From NCBI GenBank assembly GCA_019843655.1, contig JACDQD010000007.1, forward strand, positions 21,842,365 through 21,906,364: DNA of 64,000 bases. Reading direction: 5' to 3'. Positions 25,701 through 39,621 of this stretch are shown piece after piece. Positions within the stretch are counted from its first letter, which is position 1. Every line of letters begins with the position of its first letter. A program made the position numbers and the translations under genes. A model generated the notes under the pieces. The model searched no databases, was not told the origin of the DNA, and saw only the letters and a list, made by a program, of their open reading frames with translations. This stretch comes from Lethocerus indicus. Lineage: Eukaryota > Arthropoda > Insecta > Hemiptera > Belostomatidae.

Positions 25701-28700
25701 AAAACATGTCAAGAAGTAACACCACCATATACCAGTACTGCACATATAGATCTAAAGCACAGTGTTAACGGCTATTTTAGAATAAACGCTACAACAAATA
25801 TCATACTGTATCCCGTTCGTCATTGTCGTATTAGAAGCAAATATAGTGAATTTTATGTTTTTTCATATCCTTTATCCACGAGATGAATACTTAAAACTTT
25901 TCTAAGTAATAAAACATATGCCTTATGCTTATATTAACCATTTACATGTCTAAACATTCAATAGTCATTTAAGCCAAACCGGCTGGTTTGAACAAGCCGA
26001 AATCTATCGCCCATTTAATCAAACTGTGGTTCCAGAGGGCGGAGGAAGGCCCCAACCCAGTCCAGCATTACCCGATCGAAAAACCATTACTTTTAATTAA
26101 TTCCCGACTAAATTAAATTAGCTACCTTACGTTTGGTCGCTTTTCCATCCTATACATTATTTTATAAGAGGATGAGCAATTAAGGGAGCATATGAAACCG
26201 CGGGTATATATAATTTCAAATCAATAAACAAATGTACAAAGGTAAATATAATAAATGCCGTGCTGTCATAAATCATACACACAAAGACAAAGTATAAATT
26301 ACAGGCGTTGTTTGTTAGCGATTGTGTGAAATATAATAGGTTTTGGGGGAGAAACAGTTTAATCGTTGATTTGACTGGCTGTTAATTTTGAATGGTTATA
26401 TAGGGTTTTATTTTCTATTTTTACAAGATGAAAAGCAGATACACCCGATTAATTAGTACAAGTTTTAATTAAAAGAAAGTTCGATCCGACGCCGTGATTC
26501 GAGCCCGGGATATTCAAGTTAGCGCCCTGATGCTTTTCGCCACCAGCTTTGGCAAATTTACATATACTTGACTTGCTTTAAATTCAATGGAAAATTGTTT
26601 ATTGTATTATCACATTATTAATTCTCTTTCAAAAAATGTTTTAGGGCTCACGAATAAAGACAGGATGAAAAATAGCAAATATATTAATATATCGTGCACA
26701 CTACAGTGTTAAATTACAAAGATTACCTAATTATCAACAACTAAATATTTATTTGTCAATTAATTCAATTAACGTTTGTTATTTGCGCCCAAACAGTAGT
26801 CGTGGCTTCTAATACGGAGTATAGACTTGTGTCAACGTAAGGCTGTGTACTAATGGGGTTTAATCAATGTCGAATAATGGAGCATTCGCTGCAACCAAAG
26901 TACTCAAAGAGAAAGCATTGTTACGAGACACTTCCCTTCCGCAAATAGGGCTGCCGCAGTATCAATGGGCCTAACGTGAGGCGGAGCCCGCGATTGGTGC
27001 ACTGAGTCATAGTTATTTTATACAAGAAGAAATAATTTATAAGTAACTGTCATAGGTGACTGATTATGGAGGCAATATCAAAATTATTTCACATTTCATT
27101 ATTCTATTAGTGTTATCAGTGTTTGGTAATTTTTTAAATTATCATTACTACCAAATATTTAATTTTATCATCGGGAACTACGTTCAATGAATACTAGAAT
27201 AAAGATGCAGCCGATATTAATTTCAATGAGCCGAGATTGTTCAGGAATTTATAAATTGAGGGTCTTTCCTCGGAAATCTTGTCTCATGTTTCAATTCTGA
27301 AGTTAGGGTTTAACATTTTCTCATATAGTGCACGTGAGAGAGCTGGCGAAGGTGCCAGTGAAATAAAATTTGAGAGGAAGCCAAACGCAAAGCCCTGAAA
27401 TGATTAGTTTCCTATCGGGGAAGAAGCGTATTGACCACTAGAGAAATCGGGTCACTGGACCATTAGAGTTTACTTCACAGGTGTCTGAAAAATGAACAGT
27501 TCTTTTTCCAACTCCCAATATCTAAAAAATATTAATATAACATTTTAACCCCACAGAAGTTTAAATGATTATTTACTTACGGATATTTACGGTTATAAAA
27601 TTTAATTTTCTCAATATAATTATTGTCGTTCCTTAGGGTCATTCTCGATTCGTGAACGTACCCATAAGCAATGAGAATTTGATAGGTAAAACTTGTAGTG
27701 TCAGCCCTACCTAAAATTTAAAGCCTAATTCCCGAGGTAGGCCGCCGATTTAATTATTATTTAAATTTTATAGATTTTATAATATTTCTGTTAACCCGTT
27801 AAATCCAGAGGAAACACATCAAATTCCAGTTCATAAATCCTCCGCAGTTTTATGGCCAACGACTTAAATTCACGGTATTAATTTCCGCATTCAAAATCAC
27901 CATTTTACTCACGTCCCGACTATAATCAACCGAAGGAGAAGGATGTCCATAAGTCCGCACCAGCGCTAAGAATATATGGGTTACGACGCCCGCTAGTCGT
28001 AAGGATTTATCACTAATTTATGTTCGGCCGTTATTTGTTTTATTACTACGAGACCGGTGAAGACAGTTGGCGGGCGTTTCAGAACCCCTTATGGACAAAC
28101 TGCTTTATATCCATTGTGAAATTCGGTTATAAGTAATTTACCGTTGCCGGAAATGGGGTTGAAAATATACTTGGAAGATCTGAATGCGTGAAAGTGAGTT
28201 TCCATAACACGAGCGTAGGTCCATAACCTAAACTTCGGTAAAAGACAGTAACAAAATGAGAAGGTACGGAACAATTTGTGGTAGAAAGATTTTTTAAAAT
28301 TCAGTTTTATCGCCACTACATCGGGCGTAGTAAAAAGGAAAAAATCTACAGATAAAATACGAGGACATGGTCAACTTATGTAATAACTGAAATATATACT
28401 GTTGCAATTATTTGTTTTCACTCATTCGAGGTCCAACAAACTTGGCAACGGATCAAACTCGGCAGATAAGCCAGAGGTTAAGTTGAACTCCTGGCAATCT
28501 ATTACCCGTGCTTAAGTAACAATTTAATCCGCAGTAAATCACAGGTTATCGTAAAGATAAATTTCTTATTATTGAATTCTTCTTATGTTTGTGCGCCGGG
28601 GCTCTAACTCGAGTTTGCTGAATCGCGAGCCACAAACGGCTGGAGTTATAAATAATGCACGAGCCATAATTGAGTGGAAAAAACCGCAAATCGGTGTGGA

Positions 28701-31120
28701 CCTGACAGTCCAGCGCGCAGAAAACAGACTGATTACTTCACGATACTGGGCAGAATCATAACACCATATGATTTCAACGAACACCAACATTACGGCGCCG
28801 TAAACGTGTTTTTAATGCATTTATTTGAAATTACTTGTTTCATTTTGCGATAACTTGAATTAAAAATGAAATTTATATGCTAGATTCTAGTCATGGCTAC
28901 TGTTAATCGTAGGGTGATAAGACTTTTAATATTATGCCATCGAAATCCGCCGGATTTGGTTTCTTTTCAGGTTTCATTAAGTAAACCGTAACTGGCACCA
29001 ACAAAGATGGCTGGACGTTAAAGAAATTGCCTTTACAATGTACCCTTTCATGCAATGTAATGCATTGAGCGGAGAATTTACACATTCCCCCTTCATTCAC
29101 TTAATGATCCTTAAGCAATTACTACAATTCAAGGAGATAATTAATTTAAATTTTGAAGGCTCCGATTACAATCACATAAGCAATGTCGTGTAGCTTACTC
29201 TAAAGTACACGAATCTGATACATTAATCAAGGAAATTACCTCTCTAACTGTCCAGAGGCGGCGCATAAACCTCGAATTGCCTGAGAGAAAGTCAAACCGC
29301 TTTATGGTAAACCAATTACACTAAAATGGGTACAGAAACAAACGGTCCGGTTGAACCCGGCCACATGAATAAGAAATCAACGAATTGAAACAAAATACAG
29401 GAGAAGTTTTATGGGGGCCAAATAAAATCCCACAGAGGAATAAAATTTGTGATCTTTAATGTTAGGTCTCTCCGGCATCTTAATCTTGGTCCCGCTCATA
29501 AAGAAAGAATCACCGCCCAGCAATTACCAGTTTCAACCAGTTTAACAATGATTTAAAACGAAGACGAACTCGTAACGAAAAGATAAGGAACAATTTTTAA
29601 TTACATTTCTTTTTATTCCCAACCCCACTGATTGTAATTTACGCCTCTTTAGTCACTATTCAAATTAAAGACGATGAGCCCTAAAGATAAATAAAATTTT
29701 CCATTTCCGTCTTAAAAATAGTTCTATTTTTGGAGATATTTTCGGAAAGATTATTTCCGCAGTTTTTTCTCCAAAAATTGAATCTCTGCTAATACTAGCT
29801 TCATATTAAGGAATATCGGTTTAGTTTCAAAACAATTGGTGCACACAGTCGATTGCCACATTAGACAAAAAAAGAAATTTTTTATGGGAAACACTGAAAA
29901 GGATTTATTATTATTAATTATCGCTCAAAAGATGTGGAACACCCCCTGAATCCGAGTTTTGAGGGGTGAGGTGAAAAGAGAGGTGGTTTTATATTACCTC
30001 CGAATTAATCAGTTTAAAAGCGGGCCCTGAACCGTATTAAAAAAGGTAAAAATAAATAAAAGGATGATAATCCGGAGTATAATAGTGTATTGCCGAGCTC
30101 AGACGGTCATCCCAGGTTCAACTCATTAGCGGATGCGGGAGACACAAACAGTTATAAATAACCTTATTTTGCTTGATATTTTTTTTGAAGTGAACCAACG
30201 TTAGATGTAACATTTAATTAGACGGGCAAAGGCGAAAAAACTAATAATTCTTCTCACTTATGAAATAAAAGGAAATGAGAATTTTTCTGCTATCTCCCAC
30301 ACGATAAATTTAATTTCATCGGATATTGAAAACTATTCAATATTTCAGGACTTTTAATAAAATCACAAGGCTTGTCATTATTATTTATTGCGTTTTGATA
30401 TATTATACCACTATAAAGGTAATAACTTTTCTCGCTTTAAAGTATTTTGAGCAGGAAGCGAGGCGGAACAGGGACTTAGGGATAGGATTTAATTTCCTGA
30501 GAGCCGTGTACCATTTACCGTAAACGGCACTCAACAACGCGAGACCGGACACCGTCCAGTAATAATGCAGTCCGCCGGGACACGACCCACTCTCCAAAAT
30601 TATTAACTGCGGCCGGGAACCCTTCAATAGCTAAACAACATCCCGTGATCTCCGCCCGTAACCATATGTTATTAACACCATTATTCATTTAACACAGACC
30701 GAGCGTTTAAGAGGGCGCTGTTCGAATAAAACAACTTGATTTGTGACCGAAACCACATAAATTATGCACCAGTAGTCACCACGCAATAAAACGTCTAGAA
30801 AAAAGAACCTTATTTTTCATTGATAATTTTTGGCAATAGGATGTTTTGATAGAACTATATTTGTAGGTGTCCTATGGGCCATAATAGTATACTATATGGT
30901 TGACATACAATCCATAATATATGTAGATATTTATTCACATATATTTCTTTCTGAAATCTACCTACATCACTTCTTATAAGTAATTATGTTCGATCGAATG
31001 ATCTTACAAACAAATAACGCCTTTGGGCAATAGGAGATTATTGGAGTTAAACCAAAAATGGTAACCCAATTCGGACACTGGGTTAGCGCCACTCTCGCTG
31101 ATTGTTTTCTGTTTTGTCAG
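19772..31120. other. mostly AT-rich gene-free DNA with scattered short open frames
   Basis: No gene is recognised over 11 kb. The best open frames are ATG-initiated but unidentified: 22,605-22,895 (96 aa), 23,160-23,414 (84 aa, Lys/Arg-rich start) and 25,103-25,480 (125 aa). A frame at 22,280-22,582 with a hydrophobic N-terminal stretch begins at GTG and so is doubtful. A G-rich plus strand lies at 24,330-24,580. A tRNA-like segment with a degenerate B box lies on the minus strand near 26,470-26,540. None is strong enough for a gene call. Confidence 0.45.
25103..25480 (+). CDS. unrecognised 125-codon open frame, possibly spurious
   Basis: An ATG-initiated frame of 125 codons, among the longest outside the satellite, the receptor exon and the 3' end of the window. 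The start context has G at -3 and T at +4, which is only fair. The product has a Pro-rich patch (about residues 24-28) and a moderately hydrophobic middle (about residues 42-57), but no signal peptide, repeat or motif that I recognise. No splice partner or poly(A) context was identified. In AT-rich DNA a frame this long is uncommon but not decisive, and it may be chance. Confidence 0.15.
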   Translation: MSETHYRITLNAMVGILLKAKALPPPPTSSKNPILEQSSYGITLDTLAVLLSTFLIPKIRYLPPNSIAGRSIDLFESMPQNINIRTKYTHKSGRNEDEFLLHWKAIYFVKQRIIANNGESKISIA

Positions 31121-31430
31121 CCCTTCAGTTCGGCCGGCGAAGTCTACACGCCGGCCAAACTACATGGCGTCCGGAAATCAGAAGGACGCAACTGTTGATG
31201 TTTGGAGGGTGGACGCCGGGACGTGTAAATCCGGCCGGGAAATGAAAGGGAAGAAGCTTTTAGGCGATAGGGCCGGTTATTTCGGGGGGTCCCCTCTGGG
31301 TAGGGGCCGACCGCCACCGCAAGCCCTACCATAAGTCACGTATACCGACCGGACAAATAAGACCCGGCACACTTGTTCCGCACCCAACGCCGGGGACTAT
31401 CTTTACAAACAAGCCACCCTACCCAGTGAC
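31121..31430. other. GC-rich island, possible exon or promoter-type CpG segment
   Basis: This stretch is clearly richer in G+C and CpG than its surroundings. It is preceded by a pyrimidine-rich tract ending TTTTGTCAG at 31,120, a good splice acceptor. One plus-strand frame stays open from there and contains an ATG at 31,164, running 56 codons to TAA at 31,332-31,334. A possible donor (GG|GTAGGG) lies near 31,297. The predicted peptide is Lys/Arg/Gly-rich and unrecognised. An exon, a CpG-rich regulatory segment or a non-coding GC patch are all possible. Confidence 0.25.
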
Positions 31431-33374
31431 CCGGTTTCTTCCGGCTATCGCTAAAACCGGGAATTTATACCTCGCAGGCTGGCAAACATTCTTCCGCATG
31501 GTTCGGAAACGGGGCTAGGTCGGTAGTTACGTTCACTTTTCGCCTTCCCTCCTCCCTCTTCACGTGTTATATCCTTTTCAGAAATCAACAGATAATCCAC
31601 GACCGTTTCCTTATTCAATTATGAAACTCGAAGAAAATAAAAACATTTTGTGAGAAAGGTTAGGCGATTTGACAGGGAAAATGAAATTGTTTGAATATTC
31701 AAAAGTAGTACTCAAATAAAAAACAATACCTTACGTGACCTCAATTTCGTTGTTACACAACGAAATAGGTGATTAATACTAATAATCAATGGATTCACAG
31801 GTTTAAACGTGCTCTTTTTGTTTACCTCGTCAAGTTAGTTTCAAGGGTCCTATTATGCAGCTCATTGCTCTGTTCCGAATCCAATCGAGAATTGCTCAAC
31901 TGCAATGGCTGGCAGGGTACACGACGATAGAATAACAAAGAGACTTCCAAATAAGGAATGGCAACAATTTGTTCTCTACAACGGTCGGAAGTTGCTAATT
32001 AAATCCGGGCTTTAAATAAACAGTGACAGAAGCTGGTAGCTGCACTGTAAATGCACCAACCGAAAAAGCATGAATCCCCTGTTACAAACACTAACGGTGG
32101 TATTGTAATCTAGTGACAGAACAGCTACTCAATAAGATTAATCCTGGATACTCTTCTACTTGTGTCTTGGAAACAGACGTTCTAGAAATACGGTTAATCC
32201 AAAAGGTTTTAACTTCGTTTATCTCGCTCTACCTGTTAGATTAGTAATAAAGCGAGGCATTTACGAATGTCATGTGGGCGTCGAGTGAGAAGAAACATAC
32301 GGTCAGCGCTCCCACTAGACCATTAGTCTGGTCATGATTGGTTTTTATAGTCTAATTAGTCTGTATTTGCTTTATCCGTTGATCGGTATGGGGTTTAGAG
32401 GAAGACGCTTTTGTGCCAAGATTCGTTTAATTACCATCATTCAAAATTACCCGATCCCGACCAGTTATTTACGTTGCACTCAACTTTAAAGAAGGATCAA
32501 CTCGCCAGGGACCTCATTTTACAGATAAATATTTAACCGCTCAATTCCTCTTTATATTAGAGAACTTTTTTATACTTCGTTTGTACACTCAAAGAGAGGA
32601 ACCGGAAAATCAAACGGTACTAACCTGAAAAAACCTCTCTCTATCTGTTTCTCTTTACAGGCTACGTTTTACGAGTAACTGGAATTTATAAGAAACACAA
32701 GGGCCAGTGTAACAGGAATAAGCCGTCCCTGCCTGTGAAATTAGTGTTTACAGGGAGTTTTCATTCCAACTGTGAGATGAAATATAGTGATTCATGCCGA
32801 TATAAAATTATATTTCTACTTCCTAGAAACATATTACATGGCTCCGATTTACTTGACATGGCGGTTGCTCCACACAGTTCGGATTTAAGTGCGACCGGCC
32901 GACATTTCTTACCATATTGTGTTTACTTAAGAAATATTACAAGCTGTTAAAGTATAAATGAAATAATTCACTTTGATCGCTTTCTTTCTCTTTCTGACCA
33001 CATGTAATTTTGACAGGTTATTGTGGCGGCCCAAGTCCACGGGCGGTTTCTCTTATCCACATTCAATTGTAACCCGACTGTCCGACCCCGGGGTCAATAT
33101 AATAATCCCGGGGCACTGGCGAATGAAAATTGTGGCATGTGGCACTGTGCCACAAAGACCTCCCCGCCCTCATTATCAATTGCGGGATGCACGGAAGTTA
33201 ATCAGACCGGCCGGGATTAGACCAGGTGATATGCGGGATTTATTCTGCGCCTATTTTAACCCGGCCCTAAACCGCAGGCCCACCCGCCCATATCATTATT
33301 AATACGCCGCGTGCTCACTAACACACGCAGCCCGTCCCCTATCATTAATTAATACGCCCTCAGTACCCCGCACT

Positions 33375-33376
<2 letters not shown>
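31431..33376. other. gene-free DNA with GC-rich patch
   Basis: No gene is recognised. The 33,010-33,300 patch is GC-rich, with a 12-bp perfect palindrome GACCCCGGGGTC at 33,084-33,095. It stays open in one plus frame for 109 codons (32,973-33,302), starting at TTG, and resembles nothing known. Confidence 0.4.

Positions 33377-33405
<29 letters not shown>
33377..33405. repeat. (CA)n microsatellite
   Basis: About 14 CA units. Confidence 0.93.
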
Positions 33406-35649
33406 TGTATTAATAATACATTTCGGTAGGCTATTCCAAAACCGGACTCTTGCGCACACTCACCCTCTAAAACATGTCCCTTTAAATTACTCCACCTGGC
33501 TCCCTATTAAATGGCTAATCGTGGGCCACAAATTATTGCAACTATTGACTGCCCGACCGTAGATAAGAGAGAACCGCGCCATTGTCGGCTTAATCCGAAA
33601 TAAATATCGCGAACGATCGGGTGGTTAATATCAATCGTGTTAACCGGTCTAACTAACATTGGACCGCGATGCGGTGCAGCTCGCCGTTCGAACGTTTATT
33701 GCCCCAAGGGTTTAACATTCGGGCAAAATAATTGTTGGTCGGTCAAATTAAAATATTGCCAAACTACCTGCCGCCATATATTTTTACCTCTGTTCCAGTA
33801 TATTTTAGATACAACGGTGGAGAATTTATTTAATGGGCGAAACGGAAATTATAATCAGGTGGCGTGTGCGCTAGAATCAATCCAGACAGCTGTAAATAAA
33901 AAATGCCAATGGCTGTTGTAATGTAGGACGCTACAATTTTCACACAAACCGAAATGACTTTTGAACCTGATAACGATATATCGGCAGAGTTATTCAATAT
34001 AGTTTATATTGTGTATATCATAACGGACATGTAATTCTATCCGTACAAAACTCAATGTTCTAAAAAATTAAACGAAACTCAAGTGTATTGCGTAATATAT
34101 ACAAATTCTTATCACCATAAAAATATATTCCTAAGCCTGTAACGCAGGTTCCATTCGGATTAAATTTGGGTATGGAAAACAGTTTAGAATTCACGCGAGA
34201 ATACAGCGATAACGGAAATTTCGCCGAAAGCACAATTATGAAGTATTTACAGTTCTATTACTCGACTGGGGCAGGCACCGGAAACGGAGCTTATTTCGAA
34301 AATCGAATATGATTTGGTTCGGCTCGAGCCAACGAAACGATGTTTCACGAAAATGTTTACATACTGTAGCACGAAAGGAAATTATTTCGTCTATCTACAA
34401 ATTTACCACTTAAAATCTAAACGTTGAGTCTCTTTCTCCCATTTTATTGCCCCTTTATTAATCCATCCCAAATTTACATTCTTTGCATTACCAACATGTC
34501 CATTATTCCTCAATCTGACCTTTGTTATGTACCTGTACATGTACATTATTTTATTCCGTTCTTCTTAAATCCTACCTCTTTCAAATACTGAGTCTTATTA
34601 TCAGTTTATTTCTCAATCCTCTTCATCTTATCCTCTCCCTCTTATATATACCCTTCGACGGTAAGGTATCCTCCGTAAATATCTACCTACCCTCCTACCA
34701 ATAACCCACCACAGGAGTAACTCGCATCGTATAACCCTTTACATCCCATAAATGCTTATCCCTACCTATCAACTCTTTCCTCCTTTCTTTATGGTGAATT
34801 CCTTTACTATTCCTTCATCTGCTCTTATGAGGCTCTAATTTTTCCATTGTAGTACACACCATAGCCTTAGGTAGGTAAAAATCTTATAGAACAGATAATA
34901 AATTCAATAAAAATAAAATGTTTTTATATATCTGGTAATTTCTGAATTAATGTCCTTTTTAGTACATTATTTGCCCTAATGGACAATTTAAATTGAAAAC
35001 TTATACGAAATATGCAATAAAAGTAGTTATTGTAATTACGTAATAACTCTAGTACAGGCGCAAAAAATGTTGTGTGGGGCGGAAAGTTCGCAGGCGTGTT
35101 GGAAAACCAGAATCACTCCATGGTAAAAAGCTAGCACGCACGTGTTTGTTTCAAACTTTAATTGGAATCAACTTTATGAAAACTGTACAAATGAATGTTT
35201 AGTTTTTTCGGTCGGTTGAAGTAAAAGATACAGTTAAATTTTTCTTTATAATCATAACTTGAAGTCGCATTAAACTGGCATTGTCATAGCATATTTATAC
35301 GATACATAAATAAAATTAACTATACGTTTAATAAGATTTCTTTCTTATTCAGGTTAGCACCTCGAGGATTACTGAAACCGCAGGTGGCCTCAGCTGTAGT
35401 TAAATTAGATCTATTTAAGGCTTGACTCCATTTGCTTAAAATGAAGTTCCACCGGCTTAGAGACTGACCAAGGCCTTGTGGGAGCCTTAATTCCTTGGTA
35501 ATTTGACTAGGAGAGGTCTCAGGTCCTAGATTAATTTAGCAATCCTCGACTAAATTTCCCAAACAAGGTCCGTTAAAATCAGAAAATCGAAATAATAATA
35601 ATTTAACATCTTGGAATAACAAAATAAGCAATAAAATCTATAAAAGGAC

Positions 35650-35650
<1 letters not shown>
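33406..35650. other. gene-free DNA
   Basis: Nothing identifiable. The frame open from 33,604 to 33,921 (about 105 codons, no ATG near its start) contains seven cysteines but matches no family I know. Confidence 0.4.

Positions 35651-35684
<34 letters not shown>
35651..35684. repeat. (TA)n microsatellite
   Basis: 17 TA units without interruption. Confidence 0.95.
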
Positions 35685-35687
<3 letters not shown>

Positions 35688-38600
35688 TCCTACTACCTTA
35701 GGAGTTGAAACGAAGAAGAAAAACTTTCCGAAATCACAGAAAATCTATGTAGTCATCATTAGGTATCCACCAAAACATCATTATTACAGAATCTGATTTA
35801 ATTAAGTGTATTAAACTCATCGCTATATTCAAACGTAAGTTAATTAAATATTAGGCAATACTAGTATTTGAAATTCCTATTACAATTGGCAAGCTATTGA
35901 ACAATTGATTCAATAAATAAGTAAAGTAGGTTGTATCAAACCGTAAAAGTATACAATTAGTATTCACATCTCTCAAATGCGTTCCATAAATATTTACTGC
36001 AATTTGTCAAAAACATTAGTCACATAAATCTAACGGGCGATTATTTCGTAAAATTAGATTAACTGCAGAATATTAACGTCTGTCCATAGTTTTATCTACG
36101 TAAATTGATTCACGTTTACATACTTTATTGTAAAGTGAATCAAGGCATGAACTGTTAACAGATGCCCGTCCCAATGCCCGGTTTATAGCAGTAGAAATAC
36201 AGAAGTCGGTATACGGCCACAATTCAGCCGCAAGCCTTTTTATGCCTCCCATTCTCTCTTATACAAACACACAAACTGGCCTATAAATAATAAATGGAGG
36301 AAGACGAGGCGGTGGGTCGGTACGGTCTGGAGGAAGCATTTATAAAAGGCGGCCGTAAAACTCTATGAATCAGAGACGATAAATCAGGAACGGCCCCCCT
36401 GAGCATGGTTTCTTTCAGTCAGATATTTATACAGCCTATCGAAAGCATAATGCACGTAGCGAGACATATAAAAAAAAGAACGAAATTTGCTTCAAAACGA
36501 TTAAAATGCTAATTTAATCCAGTGGCTTTTTGTAAATTAGAAGAAATAGATTTTGGGAAACAAAATAATTCAAGTAATATAGTAAAGTATACATTTGTCT
36601 GGCAGCATAGTATCTTTTAATTAACAATTTTTACAAGCTGTTCAGCGACTGACTCCGTTTTATTTATATAAGTGTCATCAAATTTTCATACAGACAAAGC
36701 AGTCAGAGGAAGAAATACCAGGCACAATCAAAGTAATGGGCCAACGCTGCGAAGTTTTGATTCCTTCTATTGACCTGTGCTTTCATCAGTTTTCATCCTC
36801 ATTCATATCAAGCATTTAAAATAATTGCAGTTCTGTGTTAATTCCCGGGGAACAGTTTTTGCTTCCAACCACACTTACTATGCAGACCTCAACATTTCCT
36901 TCGTTTGAACCCTATTTACAAAAATGCCATGCCGCTTTCAGCTTCCATTCAAACCAATTAGACGCAAATGTGTGGTGGCATAGTTCTCGAAAAATGGCCA
37001 GAAACGAAGGCCAGGAATACCGAAAATAACTTGATGCCATATTACCTCGTAAAGTTTCCAGTAGTACTTGTAACCCTATTTTGAATTATAAGAAGCAGTT
37101 ACTCCTGCAATTATTGGCCAAAACCGGGGCTGCACGTTTGTCTTATGCTCCCAAACAGTTATTGGCATGAGCGTGATCCCAGTGTTTGGTAATTGTAGTT
37201 CATCCATGGAAGGGGGAAGCGGGGGTGTACCCCTCTGTTGGGTCCAACAGATAATCCAAATAATTAATTCTAATGGCTATTTATTCGATTGCCTTTAGAG
37301 GTTTAATCACTGATATATACGGTTTGTAAGCGCACTGCGCAAAGAACTCCTGGGCGGCTAATTATCTATTTATTTGACGACTACAACCAGACAGACTAAC
37401 TGAAAGAGAAGTTCTTTCTTCGGTGCGGTTTCAGAATACCACTGATCTAATATTATGAACAGTTTCCGCTTTGCACAACCATCAATTCACCAAAAATGCG
37501 GGCATCTATCAGGTGCGATTTATCCGGCTGCAATTGACAATGGCCGCTCAATTGTCATAGACTAATGGTGGCAGTACAGCGCCGACGGTATAGAACCTAT
37601 TATTGGACCAGACGGTAAGCAAGATTGATTAAACAAGGTAAGAACGGAAAGCCCATTAACGTTGGGTATTCAAGAAATTGGAAACCTCTCGAAATTCCGC
37701 AGTGCGACAATGAGGAATTCTTCTCCCATTACAGAAGAATGCTTAATAATGTTCAAGCGGTATTATTCACTAAAATAATTGTAGGTAATAAATCTCTGCG
37801 TAATTGTAATTATTTTGGAATTTTCCATATTCTGGATTTTTAAAAATTCTTCAGAAAATAAGTCATTTGCCAGGACAGCCAAAAATAAGCCCTTTGACAG
37901 TTTTAAAGCGACGTAGAAAGACGAAAGAGAAAGGACAGATTAAGGAACTAATTACGAAATTCTAAAAAACTGAAAATGCGCTTGAACGTAGAAAACTATA
38001 CTTGGATTCCATATCTTTTGCCATTAGACTGGTTGAATGCCTATTGTGCAAGCGGGTTTCATCGTTAATTGGACCCGCAAGAGCGAGAATAAACGGAAAA
38101 TGAAAGCACTTACTAAAATTTTTATACATGAATTAAAAAAATTAATATGTTTTCCCCTTCGCTTGAAATAAGGTTTCGCAAGCATCCTCGAACCTATTTT
38201 ATTCCTGTTTATATTCTGAACTTTTTTGAATACCGAGATTTCGATAGGCCCAAAAATAAACGTTACCGCATTTCGAACCATGTTCAAATAATATTCAAGA
38301 TGAAATGGACCCTTTCCTTAGAGCCACACCTGTCCTTACTCTTGCGCAAAACTGCCTCATGGAAAAGAGGTGGGGAGTGCCCCGAGTGGTACGGGGTTGT
38401 AAGCTTAAACATGTCATGCACTGCATGCACAGCATTACAGGTTTCTTAGGCAGCGAAAGGGGATTAAATTCCGTTTTTTATTTCAACCTCCTGTTGCAAC
38501 TGCGGCGGAGCTATTATTGGGAGCTATCATTTTAGCTTAAATTCACGGCAGATATTACTGCAATGACCTTTAAGTAGTTATTCTTTAGCAGGGGTTCACG

Positions 38601-39621
38601 CTTCTCGGAACAATTTCAAATTTTCGGTGTGTTGGTACCAAATGAGTGTCTAGAATCCAATGGAACCGTTATATTAAAAGAACTTTTGTATTTCTTAGAT
38701 CGACAGACAGTGTATAAGGCCTCAATCCTGTTTCCTTCGTTAATAACTAACCTGGCGCTGTAAACAATCGTATGACAAACATTAAATGAAATATATGCGC
38801 CCCGACTGAGCATATATGCACGTGCAACTAAGAATTAGAGTTTTGGTCATCGACCTCCATCGCTTGAGTCGAAAAGGAAATAAAAGTTGGAAACCTTGAG
38901 GAAAGGGATAACGATGGGGGGAGCGTCAAGGGAGGGGGAGTAAGTTGGGTTCCTGGCAGTTGTCCCAATTTCGGCTAAAATTGGTTCGTAGACTACCCAC
39001 AGTCGATTCCTATTCCCATTGCTGTCCTCCCAACGCCAGGCACCCTTCGTTCCGGCTTGTATCGGGTAGGGTGGCCACCCACAGAGGGCCTCTAATGGCT
39101 GTTCGGAGCTATACAATAAAACAGTATCCATTCATTAAAGGAAGAGAAAGAAAGTAACAATTAACTGAGTGTAGGTAATTGCCCAACCGGAACACAAAGG
39201 CCTATTGATTCATAGAAATACCGTAATGGGTGTAAATATATAGATATAATATTAATTTAATAATTACTCCAAAACCTGGGTCTTAAGTCATAAGTGATAC
39301 CCAACATGTATTATGCAGGTGGCACCTCTATGCAGAGTACAAAGATTTGGAGGGTCATAATTCTTACGACTGCTGTCTCTAATCGCTGATTTGGTTCTAC
39401 CCTGGACCGGTTTTTTTAGATATGCGTAGGCTCGTGACTAATATAACGGCGAAATACTACCGACGATGGCGAGATGCCAAGTTGAGCGCAGGAACGAGTG
39501 GTGAAAAATTCAGAAATCGATAAAATTAATTTTCATATGAAAGGTCGGAATAGGACAACGAACAAGGAATATTCAGCTTTTGTTGCGGAAATATAACGGC
39601 GTTATTGTTCGGCAGGGTGGG
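35685..39621. other. DNA upstream of the GPCR exon
   Basis: No separate gene is supported. Short frames up to 100 codons have no resemblance to known proteins. Any 5' UTR or promoter of the GPCR would lie here, but I see no convincing TATA box or initiator close to its ATG, and an upstream non-coding exon is possible. Confidence 0.4.
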
